From: Rheinheimera aquimaris
GTDB taxonomy: Bacteria; Pseudomonadota; Gammaproteobacteria; Enterobacterales; Alteromonadaceae
DNA: 64,000 bases
Assembly (NCBI RefSeq): GCF_020531985.1
Contig: NZ_JAJAVQ010000007.1
Coordinates: 62,001 to 126,000, forward strand
Direction: 5' to 3'
Below the pieces are notes generated by a model. That model ran no database searches. It was given only the letters and a program-made list of their open reading frames with translations, and had not been told where the DNA came from. The position numbers and the translations under genes are program-made. Below are positions 54,369 through 63,803 of this stretch, in pieces. How positions within the stretch are numbered: the stretch's first letter is position 1; each line of letters starts with the position of its first letter.

Positions 54369-55483
54369 AAGCTGCTCTCCGTCAGTTGCTGCTGGTACTG
54401 CTGCAGTTGTGCCAGACTGGTTAACGGTGAGGCTTGCACCAGGGCAACATCAACTGCAGCCAGGCTGGCCAGTTCTGAGCCGAGTTGTTGTACCTCTGCA
54501 TTGTCGGCATCAAAATAACGTTGTAGCTGATCGCTGGCTTGCTGCAATGCTGCAGCAAATACCTGGCTCTGATGCTGCATCGCTGCCAGCTGAGCCAGCA
54601 ACAGCTGCTGCTGTAAGCTGGTTCGCAGCATTAATTGTTGCTCGGCACTCAGGCTGAAGTAGTCTTCCGGCACGGCACTGCGCACCCGGATAAGCTGGCT
54701 CCAGCTTTGCTGCCAGTAATAACTCAGCGTTTCACGCCACTGGCTTAGCTGATGCCCAGGCGCTGCAACTGTCTGCTCAGCCTGCTGTTGCTGCTTCAGT
54801 GGCAAGGTGCTGCTAAGTTTACGCATCTGCTGCAGCTGAATATACAGCTGGCTCATGTCCGGCACATTGATCTGTTTTAACTGTTTGCTGTCGGCTGCAA
54901 TCGCCTGGCGCACAGGTAACAACGACGGGTCATCGAGTTTCGACAACTTTTCGTCGGCACTGCCAAGCAAGGCTATAGCAGTAGCATAATCCTGCTGCAG
55001 CCACACTTTCTGTGACGCCAGCTGCAACAGGTATTCGACTTCTGCCAACAGCCAATGCCGTGGCGGCGCACTGTCACGCTCCTGCACCAGTTGGCGCAGT
55101 GCCTGCATTTGCGCCTGATTTTGCGTCAGAACCTGCTGTTGTTGCTGTTGCAGCCGCTGTTCCAGCTGCGTCAATCGCTGCTGCTGTTCTGTTTGTATTT
55201 GCTGCTGCAGCTGCGACGCTGCATCTAGCTGCTGTTGTTGCTGTTCGGTTAAACGCTGCAGGTTTTGCTGAGTAACTGCAGTATCGTGCTGCAGCTGCTG
55301 AAATTCAGGCCATAGCCAGTAACCACCCGCGCCCAAAGCGCATGCCAGCAACAAAACCAGCAATAAACTTAAACCACCTATAGCGCTGCCGCCGCTACGT
55401 GGCGCCGGCTCTGCATCAATTTTTTGTTTCAGTTGCTGCAGTGGTGCATCCATTTCTGATGCACGCTCTAAGCTGTCACTCAT
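54365..55483 (-). CDS. hemX: HemX-like membrane protein
   Basis: A 372-aa protein with a single TM helix (about 34-55), then a very Gln-rich coiled coil (about 70-135), and a C-terminal region with QWRETLSYYWQQSWSQLIRVR and DYFSLSAEQQLMLRTSLQQQLLLAQLA, typical of HemX. It was once named uroporphyrinogen-III methyltransferase, but it lacks the SUMT domain. It lies between hemD and hemY with overlapping ends, so it is translated with them. Confidence 0.9.
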   Translation of the reverse strand: MSDSLERASEMDAPLQQLKQKIDAEPAPRSGGSAIGGLSLLLVLLLACALGAGGYWLWPEFQQLQHDTAVTQQNLQRLTEQQQQQLDAASQLQQQIQTEQQQRLTQLEQRLQQQQQQVLTQNQAQMQALRQLVQERDSAPPRHWLLAEVEYLLQLASQKVWLQQDYATAIALLGSADEKLSKLDDPSLLPVRQAIAADSKQLKQINVPDMSQLYIQLQQMRKLSSTLPLKQQQQAEQTVAAPGHQLSQWRETLSYYWQQSWSQLIRVRSAVPEDYFSLSAEQQLMLRTSLQQQLLLAQLAAMQHQSQVFAAALQQASDQLQRYFDADNAEVQQLGSELASLAAVDVALVQASPLTSLAQLQQYQQQLTESSL

Positions 55484-56238
55484 TAATATTCCCTCTTAAG
55501 CTGGCTGATAGCAGCCAGTAATGCGCTGTCATTGGCATTCACGGCAAGTGTAATATTCTCAGGCGCTATTCCAAGCGCCAGCGCGCTGTCCTGCATTCGC
55601 GGGCTGACCAGGATCCAGTCACATTGCTGTAACCAATACTGATTGGCCGCTGGTACCAGACTGAACAGCTGCTGCAAAATTTCGTTACTGGTTGCCACAA
55701 TACAACGAATACCTGCAAGCTGCCACTGCTGACACAGCAAGGCACCGTCCAGCGGCAGTGGCAAGCGTTTATAGCTCTGAATGTAGCGCACTGTTGCTCC
55801 GCGCGATACCAAACCCTGTTTAATCAGCTCGCGCCCGGCGGTGCCCCGCACTACCGCCACCGTTTTACCTGCAACCTGCTGTAACTGTGGTAACTGCAAT
55901 AAGCCCTCGCTGCGCTGATCTTCGGGAACAATAACTTCCCGCGCCAGCCAGCGCTGCAACGCCATAGCGGTCGTTTGCCCGACAGCGAAAAGTGGCGCAG
56001 TCAGCACTGCTGCATCAACCTGGCTTTGTAAACAACTTACCGCACTGACACTGACAAAGATCACGGAGTCAGCCTGCTGCAAAAGCTGAATGTCCTGCGT
56101 TTTCAGCCCCACCTGCGCAGTGGTAATCAGCGGCTGATACAAATAGGCAATACCATCGTCATCCAACGATGCCAGCAGGTTATCTGCTTTACCGGCTGGG
56201 CGCGTGATCAGAAATGGTATTGCACTGGTGCTGGTCAT
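55483..56238 (-). CDS. hemD: Uroporphyrinogen-III synthase
   Basis: A 251-aa cytosolic enzyme that closes and inverts ring D of hydroxymethylbilane. Although sequence conservation in HemD is low, [12 protein letters not shown] at the start, [30 protein letters not shown] and [11 protein letters not shown] match the family pattern. The start overlaps the hemC stop by 4 bp and the end overlaps hemX by one base, the classic hemCDX arrangement. Confidence 0.9.
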   Translation of the reverse strand: MTSTSAIPFLITRPAGKADNLLASLDDDGIAYLYQPLITTAQVGLKTQDIQLLQQADSVIFVSVSAVSCLQSQVDAAVLTAPLFAVGQTTAMALQRWLAREVIVPEDQRSEGLLQLPQLQQVAGKTVAVVRGTAGRELIKQGLVSRGATVRYIQSYKRLPLPLDGALLCQQWQLAGIRCIVATSNEILQQLFSLVPAANQYWLQQCDWILVSPRMQDSALALGIAPENITLAVNANDSALLAAISQLKREY

Positions 56239-57164
56239 GGCGCAGCCTGATACACGTCCTGTAAAATTCGATCTGCCCCCTGGCTTAACAAATGCTCTGC
56301 CAGAGCGACGCCCAATTGCTCTGCCTCTGCTACAGGTCCCCGTAACTGATGACGGATAATTTCACTGCCATCAAGCGCACCAACCAACCCGCGCAGCCAC
56401 AAGGTATCGTTCTCAATTACCGCGTAAGCGCCTATAGGTACCTGGCAGCCGCCTTGCAATTTACGGTTCATTGCGCGCTCGGCCAGTACACAAATGCGGG
56501 TTTCACGATGCTCCAGTGCAGACAACAGCTGCTGCACCTCTTTATCATCGCTACGGCACTCAATACCAACAGCGCCCTGACCGTTGGCAGGCAAACTGGT
56601 ATCAACCGGCATCAGCGCTGCGATACGCTGCTCAAACCCCAGCCGGATAAGCCCGGCCGCCGCCAGGATAATGGCGGCGTATTCGCCGTTATCAAGTTTT
56701 GCTAAACGGGTATTCACATTACCACGCAAGTCGCGCACCGTTAAATCCGGTCGCAGCGCTTTAAGCTGGCACTGCCGGCGCAGGCTGGAAGTACCGACAA
56801 CGGCACCAGGGGGCAACTCGTCTATTGATTTAAACTGGTTCGATACAAAGGCGTCCTGCGGGTTTTCCCGTGGACAAATGGTATGCAGCATCAGGCCATC
56901 CGGAAACTCTACCGGCACATCTTTCATACTGTGCACGGCAATGTCTGCCCGGCCTTCCAGCATGGCTTGTTCGAGCTCCTTAACAAACAAGCCTTTACCA
57001 CCAATTTTGGCCAGTGGCGTATCCAGAATTTTGTCGCCCTGAGTCGACATCGGTACCAGCTCAACCGTCAGGCCCGGGTGATGGCGCAGCAATTCGGCTT
57101 TCACGTATTCTGCCTGCCACAGCGCCAGCGCACTTTTGCGCGTTGCAATTCGGATTGTCTTCAT
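56235..57164 (-). CDS. hemC: Porphobilinogen deaminase
   Basis: A 309-aa enzyme joining four porphobilinogens to hydroxymethylbilane with a dipyrromethane cofactor. Visible motifs are [31 protein letters not shown], the Arg-rich [29 protein letters not shown] and cofactor Cys in [10 protein letters not shown]. The frame is open to 57284, but ATG at 57162-57164 matches the E. coli start and length. It lies one base downstream of the esterase stop. In E. coli cyaA is divergent from hemC; here it is not. Confidence 0.95.
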   Translation of the reverse strand: MKTIRIATRKSALALWQAEYVKAELLRHHPGLTVELVPMSTQGDKILDTPLAKIGGKGLFVKELEQAMLEGRADIAVHSMKDVPVEFPDGLMLHTICPRENPQDAFVSNQFKSIDELPPGAVVGTSSLRRQCQLKALRPDLTVRDLRGNVNTRLAKLDNGEYAAIILAAAGLIRLGFEQRIAALMPVDTSLPANGQGAVGIECRSDDKEVQQLLSALEHRETRICVLAERAMNRKLQGGCQVPIGAYAVIENDTLWLRGLVGALDGSEIIRHQLRGPVAEAEQLGVALAEHLLSQGADRILQDVYQAAP

Positions 57165-57165
57165 A

Positions 57166-57846
57166 TTAATTCTCTGCCTGAGCCAGTAAACGCCGCTGTA
57201 TAAAGCTGCTGATATCTGCCACTTCCTGTGCACAAACACTGTGTGGCATGCGGTACTCATGCCAGCTAACATTAAAGCCGGCACTTTTCAGGCTATGGTA
57301 CGCCTGTTGCCCGGCGAACATAGGTACCACCGGGTCCTGATTGCCGTGCGCAACCAACACTGGCGTGGTTTTATTCAGATTATTGCTCTCGTCTTTTAAT
57401 TTATCGGGTGCGCACATATAGGTTGACAGTGCCATTACGCCAGCCAGTTTGTATGGCAACCTTGGCAGCAAATGCAGGGCAATAACACCACCCTGACTGA
57501 AACCGGCCAGAATAATGCGCTCACTACTGATGCCTTCACTAATCAGCTTATCCAGCAGTTGCTGCACCGCAGCTGCTGACTCACGCACACCTGCTTCATC
57601 AGCACGGTTAGTCAGGTCCATCGTTTTAATGTCGTACCAGGCGCGCATACGCATGCCGCCATTTACCGTTACCGGCCGCTCTGGTGCGTGCGGAAACAGA
57701 AAACGGATGCCAGCGTCAGCGGGCAAACGTAACTCCGGAACTATTGGCGAAAAACCGTGGCCGGAATCACCCAGCCCGTGCAACCAAACCACTGCAGCGC
57801 GGGTATTGCCCTGCGCTTTTACATCAACAAAAGGAAGCAAAGCCAT
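57166..57846 (-). CDS. Alpha/beta-hydrolase carboxylesterase
   Basis: A 226-aa cytosolic hydrolase of the phospholipase/carboxylesterase family. [11 protein letters not shown] holds the oxyanion loop, GFSQGGV the nucleophile Ser, GNQDPVVP the Asp and MPHSVC the His. It resembles Pseudomonas carboxylesterase II and acyl-protein thioesterases. It lies one base before hemC in the same direction, so it probably shares the operon; a link with heme synthesis is not known. Confidence 0.85.
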   Translation of the reverse strand: MALLPFVDVKAQGNTRAAVVWLHGLGDSGHGFSPIVPELRLPADAGIRFLFPHAPERPVTVNGGMRMRAWYDIKTMDLTNRADEAGVRESAAAVQQLLDKLISEGISSERIILAGFSQGGVIALHLLPRLPYKLAGVMALSTYMCAPDKLKDESNNLNKTTPVLVAHGNQDPVVPMFAGQQAYHSLKSAGFNVSWHEYRMPHSVCAQEVADISSFIQRRLLAQAEN

Positions 57847-57870
57847 TACCTCATTCCAGTCAGTATACGC

Positions 57871-58188
57871 TTATGGCGCCAGGTTAATCGCAACACCAGC
57901 CTGCTTTGAAGCTGCGTCGTTTAATAATTGCCAGAACTCTGCGCCAGTACGGTTATCAATCCACTGACCGTCTTGCCATTCAAAATGATGACCATTAAAT
58001 TTGGTCGCCACCCACAACTGGTGCAGCGGAGGTTGCTTATTAATAATAATCTTGCTGCCATCAGCAAAGCTGATACTCAACAGGCCACCGTGGGACTCAT
58101 AATCCAGATCTGCATCTGCGTCTTCCACTGCCTGCTCCACAGCCAGCAATACGCTGTCGGTCAAATCATCATATTCTAGGTCATTCAT
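57871..58188 (-). CDS. cyaY: Frataxin-like protein CyaY
   Basis: A 105-aa protein with frataxin fold, binding iron and modulating iron-sulfur cluster assembly on IscS. An acidic first helix (LEYDDLTDSVLLAVEQAVEDADAD) and then LSISFADGSKIIINKQPPLHQLWVAT with HFEWQDGQWIDNRTG are diagnostic. ATG at 58186-58188 is preceded by AGGTGA, and the length equals E. coli CyaY, so the longer frame to 58245 is rejected. It diverges from lptM, as in E. coli. Confidence 0.95.
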   Translation of the reverse strand: MNDLEYDDLTDSVLLAVEQAVEDADADLDYESHGGLLSISFADGSKIIINKQPPLHQLWVATKFNGHHFEWQDGQWIDNRTGAEFWQLLNDAASKQAGVAINLAP

Positions 58189-58259
58189 CTGCTTCACCTG
58201 TTTGCTTTTATCGCTAAGGATGCGATTATAGAGCGCAACCACCATAAAAAAATAACATC

Positions 58260-58448
58260 ATGCACGCTTTTACAACCAAAGGTCCGCTGTTAACTGTTGC
58301 TGTCGTCATTTTGCTAAGTAGCTTGCTGAGTGCTTGTGGCCAAAAAGGCCCGCTTACCTTACCACAACCGGCACCCGAAGTGGCAGAACCGCAGCAAAAC
58401 AACACTCCTGCTAATCAACCAACGGATGAACAACGTGGACCACTTTAA
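58260..58448 (+). CDS. lptM: LPS-assembly lipoprotein LptM (YifL)
   Basis: A 62-aa lipoprotein with lipobox LLSAC followed directly by GQKGPLTLP, the hallmark of LptM. It helps oxidative maturation of the LptD-LptE complex in the outer membrane. The tail is short and Pro/Gln/Asn-rich. It is the first gene of lptM-lysA-dapF-DUF484-xerC and overlaps lysA. Confidence 0.9.
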   Translation: MHAFTTKGPLLTVAVVILLSSLLSACGQKGPLTLPQPAPEVAEPQQNNTPANQPTDEQRGPL

Positions 58449-59691
58449 TTACCAGAATAGCCGCCTGTTTGCGGAACAACATGCTGTTAGTGATATCGCT
58501 GCCGAATTCGGCACGCCTTGCTATGTCTATTCCCGCGCAACGATCGAGCGTCATTATCAGGCTTTTGCCAGCGCAGCGTCTGCACACCCACAAAGCCTGG
58601 TGTGCTATGCGGTAAAAGCAAACAGTAACCTGGCGATACTGAACGTACTGGCAAAGCTTGGCAGTGGCTTTGACATTGTATCCGGTGGCGAGCTGCGCCG
58701 GGTCATCGCCGCCGGCGGTGATGCCAAAAAGGTGGTGTTCTCCGGTGTTGCCAAAACTGAAGACGAAATGCGTTTTGCGCTACAACTTGGCATTAAGTGC
58801 TTTAATGTTGAGTCCATTGCTGAGCTGGACAGGTTGCAGCAGGTTGCCAGCAGCCTGAATATTAAAGCGCCGGTGTCTATCCGGGTAAACCCGGATATTG
58901 ATGCAAAAACACATCCCTATATTTCTACCGGGCTAAAAGCCAACAAGTTTGGTATCGATATCTTGCTGGCACGCGACATTTACCGCAAAGCCGCCAGTTA
59001 TAGTCACCTGAATGTGGTTGGCGTAGATTGTCATATCGGCTCTCAGCTTACTGAAACCCAGCCTTTTTTAGACGCACTGGAAAAACTGTTAACCTTAATC
59101 GACCAGCTGGCCTCAGATGGTATAGTGCTGCACCATATCGATATTGGCGGTGGTTTAGGCGTCACTTATGACAGCGAAACCCCACCATCACCAGGCGACT
59201 ACATCAGCAAAGTTGTTGAACGGCTGAAAGCTTACCCGCAGCTGGAACTTATTATGGAGCCTGGCCGCGCTATTATGGCCAATGCTGGCATTTTGCTGAC
59301 CAAAGTAGAATTTTTAAAACCGGGGCAGGAAAAGAATTTCGCCATCGTCGATGCCGCGATGAATGATTTGATCCGTCCGGCACTATACAGCGCCTGGCAG
59401 GCAATAGTACCGGCACAGCAAGACAGCAACAAAGCCAGCGCACTGTACGATATCGTTGGCCCGGTTTGTGAGACAGGTGATTTTCTTGGTAAAGACCGCG
59501 AACTGGCGATTAGCCAGGGCGATCTGCTGGCAGTGCGCTCGGCCGGTGCTTACGGCTTTACTATGAGTTCGAACTACAATAGCCGCCCCCGCGCAGCAGA
59601 AGTGCTGGTAGACGGCAATAAAGTGCATTTAATCCGCGCCCGTGAGCAGTGGCAGGATTTATGGCGTGGCGAGCAGGTCGTTTCCGATTAA
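58435..59691 (+). CDS. lysA: Diaminopimelate decarboxylase
   Basis: PLP enzyme decarboxylating meso-diaminopimelate to lysine, the last step of lysine synthesis. PLP lysine in CYAVKANSNLAIL, HCHIGSQ-like DCHIGSQLT, HIDIGGGLGV, EPGRAIMANAG and CETGDFLGKDR are clear. The frame is open from 58330; GTG 58435 behind ACGGA (8-nt spacer) gives 418 aa, close to the family, while ATG 58426 is an alternative. It overlaps the lptM end in another frame by 14 bp. Confidence 0.9.
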   Translation: MDHFNYQNSRLFAEQHAVSDIAAEFGTPCYVYSRATIERHYQAFASAASAHPQSLVCYAVKANSNLAILNVLAKLGSGFDIVSGGELRRVIAAGGDAKKVVFSGVAKTEDEMRFALQLGIKCFNVESIAELDRLQQVASSLNIKAPVSIRVNPDIDAKTHPYISTGLKANKFGIDILLARDIYRKAASYSHLNVVGVDCHIGSQLTETQPFLDALEKLLTLIDQLASDGIVLHHIDIGGGLGVTYDSETPPSPGDYISKVVERLKAYPQLELIMEPGRAIMANAGILLTKVEFLKPGQEKNFAIVDAAMNDLIRPALYSAWQAIVPAQQDSNKASALYDIVGPVCETGDFLGKDRELAISQGDLLAVRSAGAYGFTMSSNYNSRPRAAEVLVDGNKVHLIRAREQWQDLWRGEQVVSD

Positions 59692-59703
59692 TTAAGGGCG
59701 CTG

Positions 59704-60534
59704 ATGTTGTTACATTTTTCTAAAATGCACGGCCTGGGTAACGACTTTATGATGGTCGATGCCGTCAGCCAGAATGTATTTCTGACCAGAGAGCAGATTA
59801 AAGCGCTGGCTGACCGTCATACCGGCATTGGTTTCGACCAGCTGTTGATGGTCGAGCCGCCTTATGATCCGGAGCTGGATTTCCACTATCGTATTTTTAA
59901 CGCCGATGGCTCGGAAGTAGAACAATGTGGCAACGGCGCTCGCTGTTTTGCCAAGTTTGTTCGCGCCCGCGGTTTAACCAACAAACATAAAATCGGCGTC
60001 AGCACTAAATCTGGCAAAATTGTGCTGTACGTCGAAGCCGACGGCCAGGTTACCGTAAATATGGGTGTACCACAGCTGGACCCGGCACGGGTGCCTTTTA
60101 AAGCACAGAAGCAGGAAATTACCTACATTCTCCGTGCCGAAGAACACACTATACTGTGTGGTGTGGTATCGATGGGTAACCCGCATGCTGTGGTCGAAGT
60201 GGATGATCTGCTAACAGCGCCCGTCACCGTACAGGGACCTTTGTTTGAACTGCATGAACGCTTTCCGGAGCGCGCCAACATCGGCTTTATGCAGGTGCTG
60301 AACCCGGGCCATATCAAGCTGCGGGTGTGGGAGCGCGGCGCCGGTGAAACTCAGGCCTGTGGCACCGGCGCTTGCGCTGCAGTAGTCGTAGGCCAGTTAC
60401 AAAAAAAACTGCAACAACAGGTGCGGGTAGATTTACCCGGCGGCAGCCTGCTTATTCGCTGGAACGGGCCAGGCCAACCGCTTAAAATGACGGGGCCGGC
60501 AGAACATGTATATGACGGACAAATATCGCTATGA
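59704..60534 (+). CDS. dapF: Diaminopimelate epimerase
   Basis: A 276-aa cofactor-independent epimerase converting LL- to meso-diaminopimelate for peptidoglycan and lysine. The start [16 protein letters not shown] is diagnostic. The two catalytic cysteines are in [13 protein letters not shown] and [12 protein letters not shown]. It lies 12 bp after lysA, and its end overlaps DUF484 by 4 bp. It supplies meso-diaminopimelate both to LysA and to wall synthesis. Confidence 0.95.
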   Translation: MLLHFSKMHGLGNDFMMVDAVSQNVFLTREQIKALADRHTGIGFDQLLMVEPPYDPELDFHYRIFNADGSEVEQCGNGARCFAKFVRARGLTNKHKIGVSTKSGKIVLYVEADGQVTVNMGVPQLDPARVPFKAQKQEITYILRAEEHTILCGVVSMGNPHAVVEVDDLLTAPVTVQGPLFELHERFPERANIGFMQVLNPGHIKLRVWERGAGETQACGTGACAAVVVGQLQKKLQQQVRVDLPGGSLLIRWNGPGQPLKMTGPAEHVYDGQISL

Positions 60535-61184
60535 CAGATAGCCTGATCAAGGAAAAAGACCTGCTCGCCGCTCACGTGGTGTATGACTACCTGCAGGATC
60601 ACCCGGAGTTTTTTCAGCAGTACCCGCAGCTGCTGGCCAGCCTGCGCTTACCGCATCAGCAGCGCGGCAGCGTGTCACTGGTTGAGCGTCAGCTGGAAAT
60701 GCAACGCGAAAAAATTGTCGCGCTCGAAGATGACATCACCCGGCTGATGTCGGTTGCCAGACAAAATGAACAACTGTTTCTGGCGTTTAACCAGTTACAG
60801 GCGCAGCTGTATCAGGCCGAAAACCTGCAACAGGCCGAGCACAGCCTGCAGCAATTTACTGCCGCTATGCCGCAGGTTCAGCAATGCAGGTTGCTTTGCT
60901 TTAACGAACACCACAGTGCCAGCGAGTTTCAGCTGTTGTTGTCACGACGGCTAAACGAGCAAGGCATTTACCTTGGCCGGCTGAACAAAGAAGAGCAACA
61001 AGGCTTGTTCCCACCACAAATACATTCAGTCGCGCTGATCCTGATCAGTAACGAGGAGCAACCGCTGGCACTGCTGGCATTTGGCAGCGAGCAGGACGAC
61101 CACTTCCAGCCATCAATGGACAAGTTATTTATCAGCCATCTGGCGACTATTCTGGCGCAGTTGTTACCGGGTTATGCAGCCTGA
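60531..61184 (+). CDS. DUF484 protein
   Basis: A 217-aa protein with N-terminal helices ([46 protein letters not shown]) and a GAF-like second half. This is the DUF484 pattern, found between dapF and xerC in many gammaproteobacteria. The function is not known; the position suggests a link with XerC or chromosome processing. Its start overlaps dapF by 4 bp and its end overlaps xerC by 11 bp. Confidence 0.9.
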   Translation: MTDSLIKEKDLLAAHVVYDYLQDHPEFFQQYPQLLASLRLPHQQRGSVSLVERQLEMQREKIVALEDDITRLMSVARQNEQLFLAFNQLQAQLYQAENLQQAEHSLQQFTAAMPQVQQCRLLCFNEHHSASEFQLLLSRRLNEQGIYLGRLNKEEQQGLFPPQIHSVALILISNEEQPLALLAFGSEQDDHFQPSMDKLFISHLATILAQLLPGYAA

Positions 61185-62109
61185 CATCACGCTATCTCTG
61201 CAATGGCAACAGCCATTGCAGGCATTTCTCAGCTACCTGCAGTTTGAACGTGGTTACAGCCCGAAAACACTGGACAGCTACCAGCGGCAGTTACAACAAC
61301 TGGCACTGAGCATTGACGATAGCGACACACACTGGCTGAACCTCAGCGAAACGCAGTTAAAACAGTATATTATCGGTTTGCGCCGCAGCGGGTCTAAGCC
61401 ACGCACTATTGCATTGAAAGTCGCGGCACTGCGCAGTTTCTACCGTTACTTACAGGCACAGGGCCTGCGCAGTGATAACCCGGCGCAGTATCTGGCTGTT
61501 CCCAAGGCTGGTCGCAGCCTGCCGAAAAACCTCAATGTCGATCAGCTTAATCATCTGCTGAGCTTTGACAGCCAGGACGATATTCTGGCCTGCCGCGATA
61601 AGGCTATACTGGAACTGTTTTACTCCTCCGGCCTGCGTCTGGAAGAGCTGGTGAATGCCAATATCAGCGATATCGACTGGCAGCAGCAACTGCTGCGGGT
61701 AACGGGTAAAGGCAGCAAGCAACGTATAGTGCCGGTGGGGAAAATTGCACTGGCAGCTGTTCAAGCCTGGCTGGCAAAACGGCCGGCCTTTACCGCTAAT
61801 CTGAGTGAAGCTGATCAACAGGCGCTGTTTCTCAGCAAGCAACACAAGCGTATCAGTACCCGCCATGTGCGCGAGCGGGTGCAGCTGTGGGCCAAACAGC
61901 AAGGCCTGAACCAGCACGTACACCCGCATATGCTGCGCCACTCATTCGCCAGCCATATGCTCGAATCCAGCCAGGATTTACGTGCTGTGCAAGAGCTGTT
62001 AGGCCACGCCAACCTGAGCACCACTCAGGTTTACACCCATCTGGATTTTGCCCATTTAGCCAAGGTTTATGATAACGCCCACCCAAGGGCGAAGAAGAAA
62101 TCAGGTTAG
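61174..62109 (+). CDS. xerC: Tyrosine recombinase XerC
   Basis: A 311-aa site-specific recombinase resolving chromosome dimers at dif with XerD. The N-terminal SAM-like domain is followed by the catalytic domain with Arg in SSGLRLEELV, Lys in TGKGSKQR, HxxR in HMLRHSFASHML, His/Trp region LGHANLSTTQVYTH and the Tyr nucleophile in the last of these. The frame is open from 61081, but ATG 61174 fits the family start. The lysA-dapF-DUF484 context fixes it as XerC rather than an integron integrase. Confidence 0.95.
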   Translation: MQPDITLSLQWQQPLQAFLSYLQFERGYSPKTLDSYQRQLQQLALSIDDSDTHWLNLSETQLKQYIIGLRRSGSKPRTIALKVAALRSFYRYLQAQGLRSDNPAQYLAVPKAGRSLPKNLNVDQLNHLLSFDSQDDILACRDKAILELFYSSGLRLEELVNANISDIDWQQQLLRVTGKGSKQRIVPVGKIALAAVQAWLAKRPAFTANLSEADQQALFLSKQHKRISTRHVRERVQLWAKQQGLNQHVHPHMLRHSFASHMLESSQDLRAVQELLGHANLSTTQVYTHLDFAHLAKVYDNAHPRAKKKSG

Positions 62110-62120
62110 TCGCATATACA

Positions 62121-62218
62121 GAACAGCTATAACCTAAAGCAACCGTTGAAGCCCTGGATGGGCGGAAACGAGCCCCCAGGGATGGGTTCACGGCGTGTTG
62201 CTGTGGTTATAGCTGTTC
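62121..62218 (+). repeat. Structured palindromic repeat, copy 2
   Basis: A 98-bp element 11 bp after xerC. Perfect 14-bp outer arms: GAACAGCTATAACC (62121-62134) and GGTTATAGCTGTTC (62205-62218). Inside are AGCAAC/GTTGCT (62138-62143, 62197-62202), a hairpin GCCC-TGGAT-GGGC and a hairpin CCCA-GGGA-TGGG. The core is shared with copy 1 (21815-21911), while the arms differ. No T-tract follows, so it is not a plain terminator. Confidence 0.8.
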
Positions 62219-62280
62219 GGGCTATCTCTTGCTAAAACCCAAACACCCGGCAAGCCGTGCGTTTTCTTCACTCATTCACT

Positions 62281-62727
62281 TTAGTTAAAACGCTTTGCCA
62301 GCAAGCTGTCTATTGACGCTTTACCTGCACCGCTAAACAGCAGTGACACACTGGCAGCCAGCAGAGCCAAGCCAAACTCACAGCCGTTATTAGCCATAAA
62401 CAAACCGTTTTGGATATGCACTGAGAAAATAGCCACTACCATTGCAATTGCCAGGCTCAGCGCCGCCGGGCGGGTTAACAGGCCAAGGATCAGCGCGATA
62501 CCGCCAAAAAACTCAGCCGCACCGGCTAAAAACGCCATCATGATACCTGGTGACAAACCAATGCTGTCCATCCAGCCGCCGGTGCCTTCCAGGCCGTAAC
62601 CGCCAAACCAGCCAAACAATTTTTGTGCACCGTGTGCAGCAAAGATAATGCCCACTGGTACCCGCAGAGCCAATGCTGCAACACCAGCATTAGAAGTTAA
62701 AATTTTCTGTACGATTGAAGCTGTCAT
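62281..62727 (-). CDS. DoxX-family membrane protein
   Basis: A 148-aa four-helix membrane protein of the DoxX/YphA type. ALRVPVGIIFAAHGAQKLFGWFGG, AFLAGAAEFFGGIALILGLLTRPAAL and the late SLLFSGAGKASID are typical. The role is not fixed; relatives take part in redox or thiol stress responses. The start ATG at 62725-62727 has AGGT with a 7-nt spacer. It diverges from a LysR gene with a shared 161-bp region containing a 15-bp palindrome. Confidence 0.85.
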   Translation of the reverse strand: MTASIVQKILTSNAGVAALALRVPVGIIFAAHGAQKLFGWFGGYGLEGTGGWMDSIGLSPGIMMAFLAGAAEFFGGIALILGLLTRPAALSLAIAMVVAIFSVHIQNGLFMANNGCEFGLALLAASVSLLFSGAGKASIDSLLAKRFN

Positions 62728-62850
62728 AATAATCACCTATCAAATTGTTTAAAGTTAAGTTCACTGCCCCTCGACAGCAAATCTTGCGTCGATGGTGTAA
62801 CTATAGCCGGATATTTTTTGCAGTAAAAACGCAATGTTTTGACTACACTA

Positions 62851-62865
62851 TTCAAAATTTTTGAA
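62851..62865. promoter_or_regulatory. Palindromic LysR-type operator
   Basis: TTCAAAA-T-TTTTGAA is a perfect 15-bp palindrome in the region between the divergent doxX and lysR genes. It includes a T-N11-A LysR core and lies 23 bp before the lysR start, as expected for autoregulation and control of doxX. Confidence 0.6.
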
Positions 62866-62888
62866 ATTAATAGAACAGTAGGTACTTT

Positions 62889-63803
62889 ATGCACAATGCA
62901 TTGAGTTTGGATGCCTTAAGAGCACTGGATGCCATTGACCGCAAAGGCAGCTTTGCTGCCGCTGCTGAAGCTTTGTATAAAGTGCCTTCTGCACTGAGTT
63001 ACACCATAGCTAAACTGGAAGCCGATCTGGACGTGGCATTGTTTGACCGCAGTAAACAAAAAGCCCAGCTGACCCCGGCCGGGCAATTATTGCTGGATCA
63101 GGGCCGGGCGCTGCTGCACGCCGCCAACCAGTTACAAAATGCTGTGAAGCAGCTGGATACCGGCTGGGAAACCCAATTCGTCATCGCTAAGGACAGCATA
63201 GTGCCCAATACCCCTGTGCTGAATGTCATCACACAATTTTTGCAGCTGGGTAAAATTACTCAGGTGCGGATGACTGAAGAAGTTATGGCGGGCGGCTGGG
63301 AGGCGCTGCAAACCGGCCGGGCTGATATTGCAGTCGGGCTGTCCGGCGACTTCGCTAAAGGCCAGTTCACGGTATTGCCGATGGGCGAGGTAGAGTTTGT
63401 GTTCGCTGTGGCGCCGCATCATCAGCTGGCAGCGCTGGACAGAATAGTGTCGCAGGAAGATGTGCAGCAGCACACCGCAGTTATTGTTGCCGACTCAGCC
63501 ATAGATGCGCCCAAGCGCTCGTCAGGTTTATTCGATACCCGCCAGCGTGTTATTGTCGATAATATGCAGGCCAAAATTGCAGCACAAAAACAGGGGCTGG
63601 GTATTGGCTTTCTGCCGCGCCACCTTATCAGTAATGAGCTGGCGCGCGGTGAACTGATTGCTAAAGCCAGCAGTATTCCGCGTGATAAACTGCCGCTTTA
63701 TCTGGCCTGGCATAAACAAAGTCAGGGCCAGGCGCTAAATTGGTTCAGCGAGCATTTAATGGCAGTCAACTGGCCCCAGGTATTTCAACCATCAACATGG
63801 TAA
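62889..63803 (+). CDS. LysR-family transcriptional regulator
   Basis: A 304-aa regulator with winged helix-turn-helix (about 4-64: DALRALDAIDRKGSFAAAAEALYKVPSALSYTIAKLE, FDRSKQKAQLTPAG) and a substrate-binding domain with QKQGLGIGFLPRHL. It resembles the YhaJ/DhcR-type branch that controls adjacent DoxX-like genes. AGGT precedes the start. It is divergent from doxX and followed by 6 bp and then yigB. Confidence 0.9.
   Translation: MHNALSLDALRALDAIDRKGSFAAAAEALYKVPSALSYTIAKLEADLDVALFDRSKQKAQLTPAGQLLLDQGRALLHAANQLQNAVKQLDTGWETQFVIAKDSIVPNTPVLNVITQFLQLGKITQVRMTEEVMAGGWEALQTGRADIAVGLSGDFAKGQFTVLPMGEVEFVFAVAPHHQLAALDRIVSQEDVQQHTAVIVADSAIDAPKRSSGLFDTRQRVIVDNMQAKIAAQKQGLGIGFLPRHLISNELARGELIAKASSIPRDKLPLYLAWHKQSQGQALNWFSEHLMAVNWPQVFQPSTW

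Noticed and set aside
54365-55483. HemX as true uroporphyrinogen-III methyltransferase
   Set aside because: The SUMT fold and its SAM-binding motifs are absent; it is a coiled-coil membrane protein.
61174-62218. Integron integrase with attC site
   Set aside because: The recombinase is XerC by its lysA-dapF-DUF484 context, and the repeat lacks the attC end motifs and has variable arms.
62121-62218. Plain rho-independent terminator after xerC
   Set aside because: No T-tract follows, and the shared core with the element after ppc is not explained by termination.
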